Shown in pieces: positions 6,485 to 14,524 of a stretch of 31,842 nt of DNA. A model generated the notes under the pieces. The model ran no database searches. It saw only the letters and a list, made by a program, of their open reading frames with translations, and was not told where the DNA came from. A program made the position numbers and the translations under genes. Origin of the DNA: JBKBUF01 sp046290815 (GTDB taxonomy: Bacteria; Bacteroidota; Bacteroidia; Cytophagales; Cytophagaceae); contig JBKBUF010000039.1 in the NCBI GenBank assembly GCA_046290815.1, forward strand, positions 1-31,842. The letters run 5' to 3'. How positions within the stretch are numbered: the first letter of the stretch is position 1; every line of letters begins with the position of its first letter.

Positions 6485-8656
6485 ATGAATCAACAATTTA
6501 CTTTCCGACTCCTGATAGCAGTCTGGATTCTTCTACCGATAATTTCTTTTGCACAGCTGACCCCTTCTGCTCCGATCAGTCTTTCAGGAGCAAGTAACCG
6601 GGTAATTCAAAATCTCGCTTTTACTACCGGCAACAATGGTGCCTGTATTTATTTATCCAACTGCTCTAATATTAAAATAATTAACTGCAGCTTTATCAAT
6701 GTTCCTTCTTTTATAGGTATTCAAACCAGTAACTGCACCAACATAGAAGTTGTAAATTGTACTTTTGACACCTTCAGAACTGGTGTCTATGCAGTAAATA
6801 GTAAAGGGATTAATGTTCACTGTAACTCTTTCAAAACGATAGCAGGATCACGACCCAGGGGGCAAATAGTACAGTTTAATCACGTATCCGGTACCGGCAA
6901 CAGAATTAACTATAACATTCTTGAGCATGTATTAGGAACTGGTGACCCCGAAGATCTTATTAATGCTTATGCATCTTCAGGCACATCTTCTGATCCTTTA
7001 CAAATTATAGGAAATAAATTAAGAGGCGGAGGGCCAAGTAAGTCAGGAGGTGGTATAATGGTAGGTGATGATGGCGGGCACGACATTATTGTTATGGACA
7101 ATATTCTGGTAGATCCCGGACAATATGGTATTGGTGCCCCCGCAGGCTATAATATCACTATTAAAAACAATAAGGTATTCGCAAAGCAACAAAGTTTCAC
7201 TAATGTTGGGATATATGTAGGTCTTGCAAGCGAAATTGCGGCAGGTTTTCCATGTAACGGTCCAACTATCCGGGTGGAAGGTAATCAGGTTAACTGGACC
7301 AATAAAGACGGCAATAAGAGTGGATACTGGAATTGCGGTTGCTGCTCAGGTGTTATTTCATCAGGCAACAATTGGAATGCACCTATTAATGCAAGCATAC
7401 TTCCTGCAACACTTTCTTTAGATGCAAGCAAATGTGGTAATTCTCCAGTCAATCAAGCTCCATCTGTCAACATCAACTCTCCTTCCAATAATTCAGAATA
7501 TTATGCACCTGCCACAATTAATATTTCTGCCAACGCTTCCGACTCTGATGGCTCTATCGCCAAAGTTGAGTTTTTCAATGGCAGTACCAAGCTTGGAGAA
7601 AAATTCACTTCCCCTTATACATTCGCCTGGACAAGTGTTTCTGCGGGCAGCTACTCCATCACCGCTAAAGCAACTGACAATGCCGGGGCTGTTACTACTT
7701 CTGCAGCGATAACTGTAACCGTCACCAATCCCATCATTTATTATAGTATACCAGGAAAAATTGAAGCCGAAAATTATTCCGCTATGCATGGCATACAAAC
7801 TCAAACAACCACCGATAGTGATGGGGGATTAAATGTTGGGTGGATTGATGCTGGTGACTGGATGGACTACAATGTCTCCGTTAATATCTCCGGATCATAT
7901 ACTTTACAATACAGAGTTGCAAGTCCTAATACGACAGGTCAGATCCAGATTAGAAAGGACAATTCCATTCTTGCTACAACAAATATTCCCAACACAGGAG
8001 GCTGGCAGCAATGGACTACAGTTTCAGCCAACATAAACCTTAGTGAAGGCAATCAAACCATAAGACTGTATATGAGTGGATCGGGCTTTAACATTAACTG
8101 GATGAACTTTAGCCAAAATATCATTACGAGCGTTAATCCTAACCCGGTAATTTCCGGCATTAGCGGCCCTTCCTGTATAAATGCCGGAGGAAGCTATACC
8201 TATACTGTATCACCTGAAGCAAAACATTCTGCAATTTCCTGGTGGTCGAATAGCGGAGCAACCATAACTGTAAACCCTTCTGACAATACTAAAATCACCA
8301 TCAGCATTCCTTCTTACATGAATAATACGAGCTTTGTAATTACCAGTGGTGTCACCTTTTCCGCTTCTCCATGGTATAAGGAATATAACAGATCGATAAA
8401 GGTAGGTGGTTGTACATCTTCAAGAATAGTAAATGTGGGACCTCAACCTTTCGCCAATGAAACTACAATTGGCTTTGATGATAATATTAAAATTCAATCC
8501 ATTGCTATTCTTGATTTGCAGGGAAGAACCGTTGTTATTTACAATAATATTAATAATGCCAGTTTCTCCTTTGGTGCTGACCTTGCCAGCGGTATGTATT
8601 CTGTTGTGATCAATGGAGACGAAGGAACATCTGTCACAAAAATATTTAAAGAATAG
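6485..8656 (+). CDS. Secreted right-handed beta-helix protein with Ig-like, CBM6 and type IX sorting domains
   Basis: This 723-residue protein starts with a signal peptide (LLIAVWILLPIISFAQ). Residues about 30-310 form a parallel beta-helix, seen as repeats rich in N, I and V (CSNIKIINCSF, CTNIEVVNCTF, YNITIKNNKVF); this fold is common in polysaccharide lyases and pectinase-type hydrolases. A Cys-rich segment (WNCGCCSG) closes it. Residues about 322-415 are a bacterial Ig-like domain (SPSNNSEY, GSIAKVEFFNGSTKLGE). Residues about 418-545 are a CBM6 sugar-binding module (IEAENYS, DGGLNVGWIDAGDWMDYNV, WMNFSQN). A second Ig-like part follows to about 650. The end (ILDLQGRTVV, LASGMYSVVI, VTKIFKE) is a type A type IX sorting domain. 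It is therefore probably exported through the type IX system and placed on the surface or released. Catalytic residues and substrate cannot be named. Confidence 0.9.
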   Translation: MNQQFTFRLLIAVWILLPIISFAQLTPSAPISLSGASNRVIQNLAFTTGNNGACIYLSNCSNIKIINCSFINVPSFIGIQTSNCTNIEVVNCTFDTFRTGVYAVNSKGINVHCNSFKTIAGSRPRGQIVQFNHVSGTGNRINYNILEHVLGTGDPEDLINAYASSGTSSDPLQIIGNKLRGGGPSKSGGGIMVGDDGGHDIIVMDNILVDPGQYGIGAPAGYNITIKNNKVFAKQQSFTNVGIYVGLASEIAAGFPCNGPTIRVEGNQVNWTNKDGNKSGYWNCGCCSGVISSGNNWNAPINASILPATLSLDASKCGNSPVNQAPSVNINSPSNNSEYYAPATINISANASDSDGSIAKVEFFNGSTKLGEKFTSPYTFAWTSVSAGSYSITAKATDNAGAVTTSAAITVTVTNPIIYYSIPGKIEAENYSAMHGIQTQTTTDSDGGLNVGWIDAGDWMDYNVSVNISGSYTLQYRVASPNTTGQIQIRKDNSILATTNIPNTGGWQQWTTVSANINLSEGNQTIRLYMSGSGFNINWMNFSQNIITSVNPNPVISGISGPSCINAGGSYTYTVSPEAKHSAISWWSNSGATITVNPSDNTKITISIPSYMNNTSFVITSGVTFSASPWYKEYNRSIKVGGCTSSRIVNVGPQPFANETTIGFDDNIKIQSIAILDLQGRTVVIYNNINNASFSFGADLASGMYSVVINGDEGTSVTKIFKE

Positions 8657-8664
8657 ATAAATTA

Positions 8665-8707
8665 TAGAGGCTGCAAGTACCCATTATAATGGAACTTACA
8701 GCCTCTA
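8665..8707. terminator. Bidirectional hairpin between convergent genes
   Basis: TAGAGGCTG (8665-8673) pairs with CAGCCTCTA (8699-8707), with an inner AAGT/ACTT extension. It lies between the convergent beta-helix and M42 genes. AT-rich sequence flanks it on both sides without a pure T-run. Confidence 0.65.
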
Positions 8708-8733
8708 AATTATTAAAGGACAATGGAGTAATA

Positions 8734-9789
8734 TTATTTAAAACTCCAGTCATACTTGTTAATATTCTCCACTGCTGCCTTCAGTAATCTGATGCAACCT
8801 TTGATATCTTCTTTGTGTGCCATTTCTATCACCTGATGGATATGACGGGTTGGAATTGAAATAGCGCCGGCAATAGCGCCGGTTTTGCCGAATCTTTGAA
8901 GTGCTGCAGTATCTGTTCCTCCTGCAGTAAGTATTTCAGGTTGCCATTTGATTCCGTTATCTTCAGCGGTCTTTTTCAGAAATGCTACCATTCTATAGTC
9001 AGCTATGGCAGAGGAATCCATGATCTTTATTGCAGCTCCTTTTCCTAGTTCGGTTACTTTTTCCTGCGGACGCGCAGTGGGTACATCATAAGCAATAGTA
9101 GTATCAAGTCCGATACCAAAATCAGGATTGATCTGGTAAGATGCTGACATCGCTCCTCTCATGCCAACTTCTTCCTGTACCGTAAAAACACCATAAACAT
9201 CATATGGCTGATTTTCCAGCAATCTCAATGTCTCTAAAAGAATATACACCGAAATTCTATTGTCGATGGATTTACAATTGATACAGTCACCCATTTCTAT
9301 CAGGCTTCTTTCTCTTGTAACCGGATTACCCACTGTTACATATTTCTCAACCTCCTCTTTGGGCATACCCAAATCAATAAAGAAATCTTCAATTTTGGCC
9401 GGCTTATTTTTTTCTTCCGGAGACATTACATGTATGGGCTTGCTTCCCATTACACCAATCAAATCTTTTGTACCGTGAACTATTACTCTTTGCGCCGTCA
9501 ATGTTTTCGGATCAAAACCTCCAAGCGGATGAAAATACAGAAATCCCTGTTCGTTAATATGGGTAACAATAAATCCGATTTCATCCATATGTGCCGCAAT
9601 CATCAGCTTCTTTCCGTCATGATTATTCTTCCCTTTTTTAAGCGTAATGATATTTCCCATATTATCAACCCTTAGTTCATCTACATGAGATTTCACCCTT
9701 TCCAGCACATACTGTCGAATCCTTTGCTCAAATCCTGGGGCGCCGGGAATTTCATGAATATCTTTTAATAAGTCGAGATTTAAATCCAT
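8734..9789 (-). CDS. M42 family metallo-aminopeptidase
   Basis: This is a 351-residue dinuclear metal (zinc or cobalt) aminopeptidase that removes N-terminal residues from peptides in the cytoplasm, usually as a large tetrahedral oligomer. The metal and catalytic residues are all present: H67 and D69 in AAHMDEIGF, D176 in SIDNRIS, E206/E207 in VQEEVGMRGA, D229 in GIGLDT, and a late His in RHIHQVIE (316 or 318). The opening PGAPGFEQRIRQYV is typical of the family. The length is normal and there is no signal peptide. Whether it prefers glutamate, leucine or another residue cannot be told. It lies downstream of pyk in the same direction, but 168 bases and a large repeat element separate them, so it is probably a separate transcript. 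Confidence 0.92.
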   Translation of the reverse strand: MDLNLDLLKDIHEIPGAPGFEQRIRQYVLERVKSHVDELRVDNMGNIITLKKGKNNHDGKKLMIAAHMDEIGFIVTHINEQGFLYFHPLGGFDPKTLTAQRVIVHGTKDLIGVMGSKPIHVMSPEEKNKPAKIEDFFIDLGMPKEEVEKYVTVGNPVTRERSLIEMGDCINCKSIDNRISVYILLETLRLLENQPYDVYGVFTVQEEVGMRGAMSASYQINPDFGIGLDTTIAYDVPTARPQEKVTELGKGAAIKIMDSSAIADYRMVAFLKKTAEDNGIKWQPEILTAGGTDTAALQRFGKTGAIAGAISIPTRHIHQVIEMAHKEDIKGCIRLLKAAVENINKYDWSFK

Positions 9790-9835
9790 ACCTTATGAAT
9801 GTTGAATTATAAATAATGAATGCTGAATGACCAGT

Positions 9836-9943
9836 AACAAATAACAACTCTAAAATAACAAATCCCAAATAACAAATATCAAATAAACTACTACCACATA
9901 GGGGCCCTTTTGTTATTTGTTATTTGAAATTTGGGATTTCAAT
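9836..9943. repeat. Inverted tandem heptamer element (AACAAAT words)
   Basis: Seven tandem heptamers run from 9836 to 9884 (AACAAAT, AACAACT, CTAAAAT, AACAAAT, CCCAAAT, AACAAAT, ATCAAAT). Five inverse heptamers run from 9909 to 9943 (TTTGTTA twice, TTTGAAA, TTTGGGA, TTTCAAT). The rare CCCAAAT unit has its counterpart TTTGGGA in the other arm. The element lies 14 bases past the pyk stop and upstream of the M42 start, with GGGGCCC at 9901-9907 between the arms. Confidence 0.75.
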
Positions 9944-9957
9944 CATGGCTTTCGCCA

Positions 9958-11376
9958 TTATTCAACCACACTTAGCTTCAAAGCATTTGCTCTTTGTGAG
10001 CTTGTTGTTGGCATGCTGGTGGTAGTAACATATACATCACCTTTCTTTAAATATCCCTTAGCCACAAGCATATCTTTTACTCCTTCTATCGTCTCATCCG
10101 TTGAGTCAAATTTATCATAATAAAACGCTTTTACTCCCCATACCAGATTCAATTGGTTCATCAATTGCCTGTTGGATGTTACTATAAAAATATCAGCTTT
10201 AGGTCTGTGTGCAGCTATTCTGAAAGCTGAATATCCGGACTGACTTAATCCTATAATAGCTTTAGCATGTACATGATCTGCAAGCGAGCAAGCCGTAGCT
10301 ATAACGCTGTCGCTGTAAGTAGAATCATCATTATCTGTGACCTTATTGTAGATATCAGCCTGCTTCTCAACTGAAGAGCATATTCTTGCCATTGATTGTA
10401 CTGTAATAAGCGGATACATACCTGATGCGGTTTCTGCACTTAGCATTACTGCATCTGCACCGTCGATGATAGCATTGGCAACGTCATTGGTTTCCGCCCT
10501 TGTGGGACGAGGATTAGTAATCATACTTTCCATCATCTGGGTGGCAATGATAACCGGCTTTCCTGAGGCATTACATTTACTTACAATCATTTTCTGCATC
10601 ATAGGAACATCCTCCATCAGCACTTCCACCCCCAGGTCACCACGAGCTACCATTACTGCATCTGTTTCAGCAATGATGGCATCAATATTCGCTATAGCTT
10701 CGGGTTTTTCAATTTTTGCAACAACCTTAATTTCTTTACCTGAATCTGCGATTATTTTTTTAAGTTCTGCAAGGTCATCTGCCCTTCTGACAAATGAAAG
10801 AGCGATCCAGTCAAGATTTTGTTCAATCCCGAAAATAAGATCTTTTCTATCTTTCTCTGTAAGGGAAGGCTCAGACACATTAGTATTGGGGAGGTTGATA
10901 CCTTTTTTGGATTTCAGTAAGCCACCATATACTACTACTGCGATTACTTCACCGTTTCCGGTATCTACAACTTTTAATTCTATTTTACCATCATCAATCA
11001 AAATAGCATCACCAGGTTTTACGTCAGAGGTAAGAGACTGATAGGAGGTACTTATTTTCTCCTTAGTTCCCATACAATACTCTTTGGTTATGATAATCTT
11101 TTCTCCGACCACCAGTTCAACACCATTGTTTTCTACTTCATTGGTTCTGATTTTCGGCCCTTGTAAATCCTGAAGTATAGCGATATTTGCATTATGCTCT
11201 TTATTTAATTCTCTGATGTAATTAATTACTTTCAGGTGCTCTTCATGAGAACCATGAGAGAAATTAAGTCTGAAAACATTTGCCCCTGCCTTCACCAGTT
11301 CCCACAATTTTTCTTTTGTGTTGCATGCCGGTCCTACTGTGGCAAGAATTTTCGTCTTTTTACTAATATGCTCCAT
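9958..11376 (-). CDS. pyk: Pyruvate kinase
   Basis: This 472-residue enzyme catalyses the last step of glycolysis, phosphoenolpyruvate plus ADP to pyruvate plus ATP. Motifs follow the family order: KTKILATVGPAC, the substrate-binding loop FRLNFSHGSHEEH, DLQGPKIRTNE, the B domain (IDDGKIELKV), ALSFVRRADD, KIEKPEAI with the catalytic lysine, and the signature MVARGDLGVEV. The C domain is present (SVIATACSLADHVHAKAI, TTTSMPTTSSQRAN), so allosteric control is possible, but the effector cannot be read. Start and length fit the family. It starts one base after the stop codon of the IPExxxVDY gene, so the two are surely co-transcribed. Confidence 0.97.
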   Translation of the reverse strand: MEHISKKTKILATVGPACNTKEKLWELVKAGANVFRLNFSHGSHEEHLKVINYIRELNKEHNANIAILQDLQGPKIRTNEVENNGVELVVGEKIIITKEYCMGTKEKISTSYQSLTSDVKPGDAILIDDGKIELKVVDTGNGEVIAVVVYGGLLKSKKGINLPNTNVSEPSLTEKDRKDLIFGIEQNLDWIALSFVRRADDLAELKKIIADSGKEIKVVAKIEKPEAIANIDAIIAETDAVMVARGDLGVEVLMEDVPMMQKMIVSKCNASGKPVIIATQMMESMITNPRPTRAETNDVANAIIDGADAVMLSAETASGMYPLITVQSMARICSSVEKQADIYNKVTDNDDSTYSDSVIATACSLADHVHAKAIIGLSQSGYSAFRIAAHRPKADIFIVTSNRQLMNQLNLVWGVKAFYYDKFDSTDETIEGVKDMLVAKGYLKKGDVYVTTTSMPTTSSQRANALKLSVVE

Positions 11377-11377
11377 T

Positions 11378-11806
11378 TTAAAAAATTAAGTTTTCTTTTG
11401 ATTTTAAATGATTTACGTCAATTTTTTTTATATACTGGATTAGAGTTAGCGGTTTTAGTTTTTCAATTACATCTTCCGGTTCAAATAGCTTTACTTCCCC
11501 ATGTAATTGTATAAAATAATCATATTCTTTGAGTTCAGGTATCAGGTAGGGTTTAGAAGTATTCTCAAATTCACAGGACTTATTTTTAATCAGCCTTATA
11601 CTGCCATATTCGCGCTCATAAATATAATTGGTAATTACCAATTTGCTTTCCTTTACAAAATCAAAACATAAATCTTCAGCCTTACAGAATTGAATATTCA
11701 GCAATTTATTTATAAGCCAGGCCAGTTTATGAGCCTTAACTGCTGAAATCAATGCCAATACATCAAAATCGTAATCATAATCAACTACCAGTTTAGTAGT
11801 TTTCAT
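11378..11806 (-). CDS. IPExxxVDY family protein
   Basis: This 142-residue cytoplasmic protein belongs to a Bacteroidota-restricted family named for a conserved motif, seen here as IPELKEYDYF near residues 90-100. The start MKTTKLVVDYDYDFDVLALI and the middle CFDFVKESKLVITNY also fit. The function is unknown. It has no signal peptide, membrane helix or known catalytic motif. Its stop is one base from the pyk start, and the gene is divergent from acpP across 258 bases. The same neighbours (this gene with pyk, opposite acpP-fabF-rnc) recur in the phylum, to my knowledge, which argues for a housekeeping role. A weak TTTG/TAnnTT-type promoter may lie at about 11897-11928 on the minus strand. Confidence 0.82.
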   Translation of the reverse strand: MKTTKLVVDYDYDFDVLALISAVKAHKLAWLINKLLNIQFCKAEDLCFDFVKESKLVITNYIYEREYGSIRLIKNKSCEFENTSKPYLIPELKEYDYFIQLHGEVKLFEPEDVIEKLKPLTLIQYIKKIDVNHLKSKENLIF

Positions 11807-12002
11807 TGGCTTATTACTTAATATGATGCTTTAAATAAATTCACCCTTATATCAGGCTAACATGTTAATTTTTAAACCTAAAAATGGATTATTTATTTAA
11901 ATTATTCGATTTTATTATCTTTTTCAAAGATGCGTAAATATAAAATGAAAAAACGGGTTGTGGAAAAATTATCATGTTTTTGATGAAGATTAAAAAAATT
12001 TG

Positions 12003-12034
12003 TTTGACAATATTGGATTTTATCTCTTTCTTTG
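12003..12034 (+). promoter_or_regulatory. Candidate Bacteroidota-type promoter of acpP
   Basis: TTTG (12003-12006) and TTTCTTTG (12027-12034) are separated by 20 bases. This is close to the phylum consensus TTTG-N19-TAnnTTTG, with one mismatch in the -7 box. It would place the transcript start about 20 bases before the acpP ATG at 12065. Confidence 0.45.
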
Positions 12035-12064
12035 CACCCGTGTTTTACTAAACTTTTCAAAACA

Positions 12065-12304
12065 ATGTCAGAAATAGCACAAAAAGTAAAGAGCATTATC
12101 ATTGACAAACTGGGAGTTGAAGAATCAGAGGTTACTCCTGAAGCAAGTTTCACTAACGATTTAGGAGCTGATTCACTTGATACAGTTGAGTTGATTATGG
12201 AGTTTGAAAAAGAATTCAACATTTCAATTCCTGATGAACAAGCTGAAAACATTTCAACTGTTGGTCAGGCTATTGCTTACTTAGAGCAAAACGTGAAACA
12301 ATAA
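12065..12304 (+). CDS. acpP: Acyl carrier protein
   Basis: This 79-residue acidic protein carries growing acyl chains in type II fatty-acid synthesis on a phosphopantetheine arm attached to S37 in the motif GADSLDTVEL. The helices MSEIAQKVKSIIIDKLGV and VGQAIAYLEQNV are typical. I choose ATG 12065. An in-frame ATG at 12032 would add 11 residues (MHPCFTKLFKT) that overlap the promoter and are foreign to the family. fabF starts 27 bases after the stop, so the two are co-transcribed. Confidence 0.97.
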   Translation: MSEIAQKVKSIIIDKLGVEESEVTPEASFTNDLGADSLDTVELIMEFEKEFNISIPDEQAENISTVGQAIAYLEQNVKQ

Positions 12305-12331
12305 TATCTGAATTCCCCTCTAAATTCTTTT

Positions 12332-13588
12332 ATGAATTTAAAAAGAGTTGTTGTAACAGGATTAGGCGCACTTACCCCAATAGGAAATAATGTTAAGGAT
12401 TACTGGCATTCTCTATCTAATGGTGTAAGTGGTGCTGCTCCTATCACTCGTTACAACGCTGAAAAATCCAAAACCAAATTTGCCTGCGAAGTCAAAAACT
12501 TCAATATTGAGGATTTCCTTGAGCGCAAAGAGGCCAGAAAAATGGACCCTTTCTCTCAATATGCATGGGTAGCAGCTACAGAAGCTGTTGAAGATGCAAA
12601 AATCCATACAGACAACAGCATTAACCGCGACCGCGTCGGGGTGATATGGGGTTCAGGCATAGGCGGACTTAGAACTTTTCAGGATGAAGTAAGTGCCTTT
12701 GCACTTGGTGATGGTACTCCCCGATTCAATCCCTTCTTTATACCTAAAATGATTGCCGATATCAGCGCAGGACATATTTCTATGAAATATGGTTTCAGAG
12801 GACCAAACTTTGTTACAGTTTCTGCCTGTGCTTCGTCAACCAATGCAATCGTAGATGCCTTTAATTACATCAGGTTAAATAAAGCAGATATTATAGTAAC
12901 AGGTGGTTCTGAAGCTGCTGTTACAGAATCGGGTATTGGTGGTTTTAACGCATTGAAAGCACTTTCTGAAAGAAACGACTCTCCTGCTACAGCTTCAAGA
13001 CCGTTCGACAAGGATCGTGATGGTTTTGTATTAGGTGAAGGCGCAGGCGCTCTTATACTTGAAGAATACGAACACGCTAAAAGACGTGGTGCACATATAT
13101 ATGCAGAAATGATAGGTGGTGGCTTATCTGCAGACGCATATCATCTTACTGCTCCTCATCCTGAAGGACTCGGAGCAAGAAATGTAATGATCAATGCACT
13201 GGATGATGCAGGTATTAAACCAGAAGATGTTGATTATATCAATGTCCATGGAACCTCTACTCCTCTTGGAGATATCAGTGAAGTAATGGCTATTCAAAGT
13301 GTTTTCGGTGAGCATGCATTCAAATTGAATATCAGCTCAACCAAATCCATGACCGGTCACCTTCTTGGTGCTGCAGGAGCGATAGAAAGTATTGCTTCCG
13401 TTTTATCCATAACCAATCAATTGGTACCTCCTACCATCAATCACTTCACTGATGATGAAAGATTTGACAAAAGATTGAATCTGACTTTTAACAAAGCTCA
13501 AAACAGAGAAGTAAAAGTAGCTCTAAGCAATACTTTTGGATTTGGAGGCCATAACTGTTCTGTTATTTTCAGGAAATACCAAGGCTAA
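12332..13588 (+). CDS. fabF: 3-oxoacyl-ACP synthase II
   Basis: This 418-residue condensing enzyme extends acyl-ACP with malonyl-ACP in the cytoplasm. The Cys-His-His triad is complete: C166 in VSACASST, H306 in INVHGTSTPLGD and H343 in KSMTGHLLGAAGA. The family opening RVVVTGLGALTPIGN and the end SNTFGFGGHNCSVIF are present, and the length is normal. It follows acpP closely and ends in a strong terminator, so acpP-fabF can form its own transcript, with rnc reached by readthrough or its own promoter. Confidence 0.97.
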   Translation: MNLKRVVVTGLGALTPIGNNVKDYWHSLSNGVSGAAPITRYNAEKSKTKFACEVKNFNIEDFLERKEARKMDPFSQYAWVAATEAVEDAKIHTDNSINRDRVGVIWGSGIGGLRTFQDEVSAFALGDGTPRFNPFFIPKMIADISAGHISMKYGFRGPNFVTVSACASSTNAIVDAFNYIRLNKADIIVTGGSEAAVTESGIGGFNALKALSERNDSPATASRPFDKDRDGFVLGEGAGALILEEYEHAKRRGAHIYAEMIGGGLSADAYHLTAPHPEGLGARNVMINALDDAGIKPEDVDYINVHGTSTPLGDISEVMAIQSVFGEHAFKLNISSTKSMTGHLLGAAGAIESIASVLSITNQLVPPTINHFTDDERFDKRLNLTFNKAQNREVKVALSNTFGFGGHNCSVIFRKYQG

Positions 13589-13610
13589 TCATTGCCTGTA
13601 AATAATATTC

Positions 13611-13650
13611 AGGTGTTAATCTTTGCGGGTTAACACCTTTTTTATTTTTT
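13611..13650 (+). terminator. Intrinsic terminator after fabF
   Basis: AGGTGTTAA (13611-13619) pairs with TTAACACCT (13630-13638) over a 10-base loop, followed by a T-rich run (TTTTTTATTTTTTTG). The stem word GTGTTAA is the same word as in the octamer elements at 3690 and 4843, which hints that those elements could derive from terminators. Confidence 0.85.
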
Positions 13651-13709
13651 TGCTATATTGTATGTACATATAATAAATCTTTATTCCTGAAATCTCAGTT
13701 ATTAATATC

Positions 13710-14450
13710 TTGAATCCTATAAAGAGAATTGTAAACTTCCTCAGTTTCAAAAAAGCCAAGGAAAAGAAATTCGCCGAAAGCATCAAAAATATCACAGGGC
13801 AGGCTCCTATCAATCTTAACCTGTACAAACTTGCTGTTTGCCATACCTCCGCTGCTAAAGAGGATAAGCTGGGAATCAAAAACTCGAATGAAAGACTGGA
13901 ATACCTGGGTGATGCTATATTAGGAGCTGTAATCGCAGAATATCTTTTCAAAAAATTCCCCTATAAAGATGAGGGCTTTCTTACTGAGATCAGATCAAGG
14001 ATTGTCAATAGGGAATCATTAAACAAACTTGGCAAAAAGATAGGCCTTAATAAAATTGTAGAGTTTAATCCCGGACGAGGCGGCCTACAAAGTCATAAAT
14101 CATTATACGGAGACGCATTGGAAGCCCTTGTAGGTGCGGTGTACCTTGACAAAGGCTTTAAAACATGTCGTAAATTTATTCTTAATGTCCTTTTACATCC
14201 TCATTTTGACATCAATGAAGTAATTGAAAATAATAAAAACTTCAAAAGCGTTTTGATTGAGTGGGCCCAAAAAGAAAATCGTGACATCAAATTCGTCATC
14301 GTTAAAGAAGTAGGCAGCATACATCACAAGGAATTTACTGCACAGGTTCTGATTGATGACCAGCCTTATGGTACCGGTGTAGGCTTCTCTAAGAAAAAAG
14401 CAGAGCAATCTGCTGCAGAGCAAACCTGTCTGCAGTTGGAGATCAAATAA
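13710..14450 (+). CDS. rnc: Ribonuclease III
   Basis: This 246-residue endonuclease cuts double-stranded RNA (rRNA precursors and structured mRNAs). The signature NERLEYLGDAILG at 60-72 holds metal ligands E64 and D68. A second acidic pair is in YGDALEALVGAVYLDKGF. The C-terminal double-stranded-RNA-binding domain runs from about 172 (IEWAQKENRD) to SKKKAEQSAAEQTCL. The only plausible start is TTG at 13710, because no in-frame ATG or GTG lies near the N-terminal residues NPIKRIVNFLSF. It lies downstream of acpP-fabF, as is usual in this phylum. The stop codon is followed at once by an AATCTGAT-word hairpin. Confidence 0.95.
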   Translation: MNPIKRIVNFLSFKKAKEKKFAESIKNITGQAPINLNLYKLAVCHTSAAKEDKLGIKNSNERLEYLGDAILGAVIAEYLFKKFPYKDEGFLTEIRSRIVNRESLNKLGKKIGLNKIVEFNPGRGGLQSHKSLYGDALEALVGAVYLDKGFKTCRKFILNVLLHPHFDINEVIENNKNFKSVLIEWAQKENRDIKFVIVKEVGSIHHKEFTAQVLIDDQPYGTGVGFSKKKAEQSAAEQTCLQLEIK

Positions 14451-14455
14451 GACTC

Positions 14456-14500
14456 GGATTAATCAGATTCGTCAGTTTTATCTGATTAGCCAGATTAATT
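14456..14500. repeat. Inverted hairpin of ATTAATCAGAT words
   Basis: TAATCAGAT (14460-14468) pairs with ATCTGATTA (14480-14488), and flanking GATTAATC and AGATTAAT repeat the word. It starts 6 bases after the rnc stop and ends 25 bases before the nadE start. The word recurs in the large element at 26394-26575. Confidence 0.55.
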
Positions 14501-14524
14501 ATATATTTAAAGAAAATTCCTCCT

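Noticed and set aside
10466..11041. 191-codon plus-strand frame inside pyk
   Set aside because: It lies wholly opposite a clear pyruvate kinase gene. Its S/T/I-rich product matches no family.
12032..12064. N-terminal extension of AcpP
   Set aside because: It overlaps the likely -7 box, and acyl carrier proteins begin at MSEIAQ-type starts.
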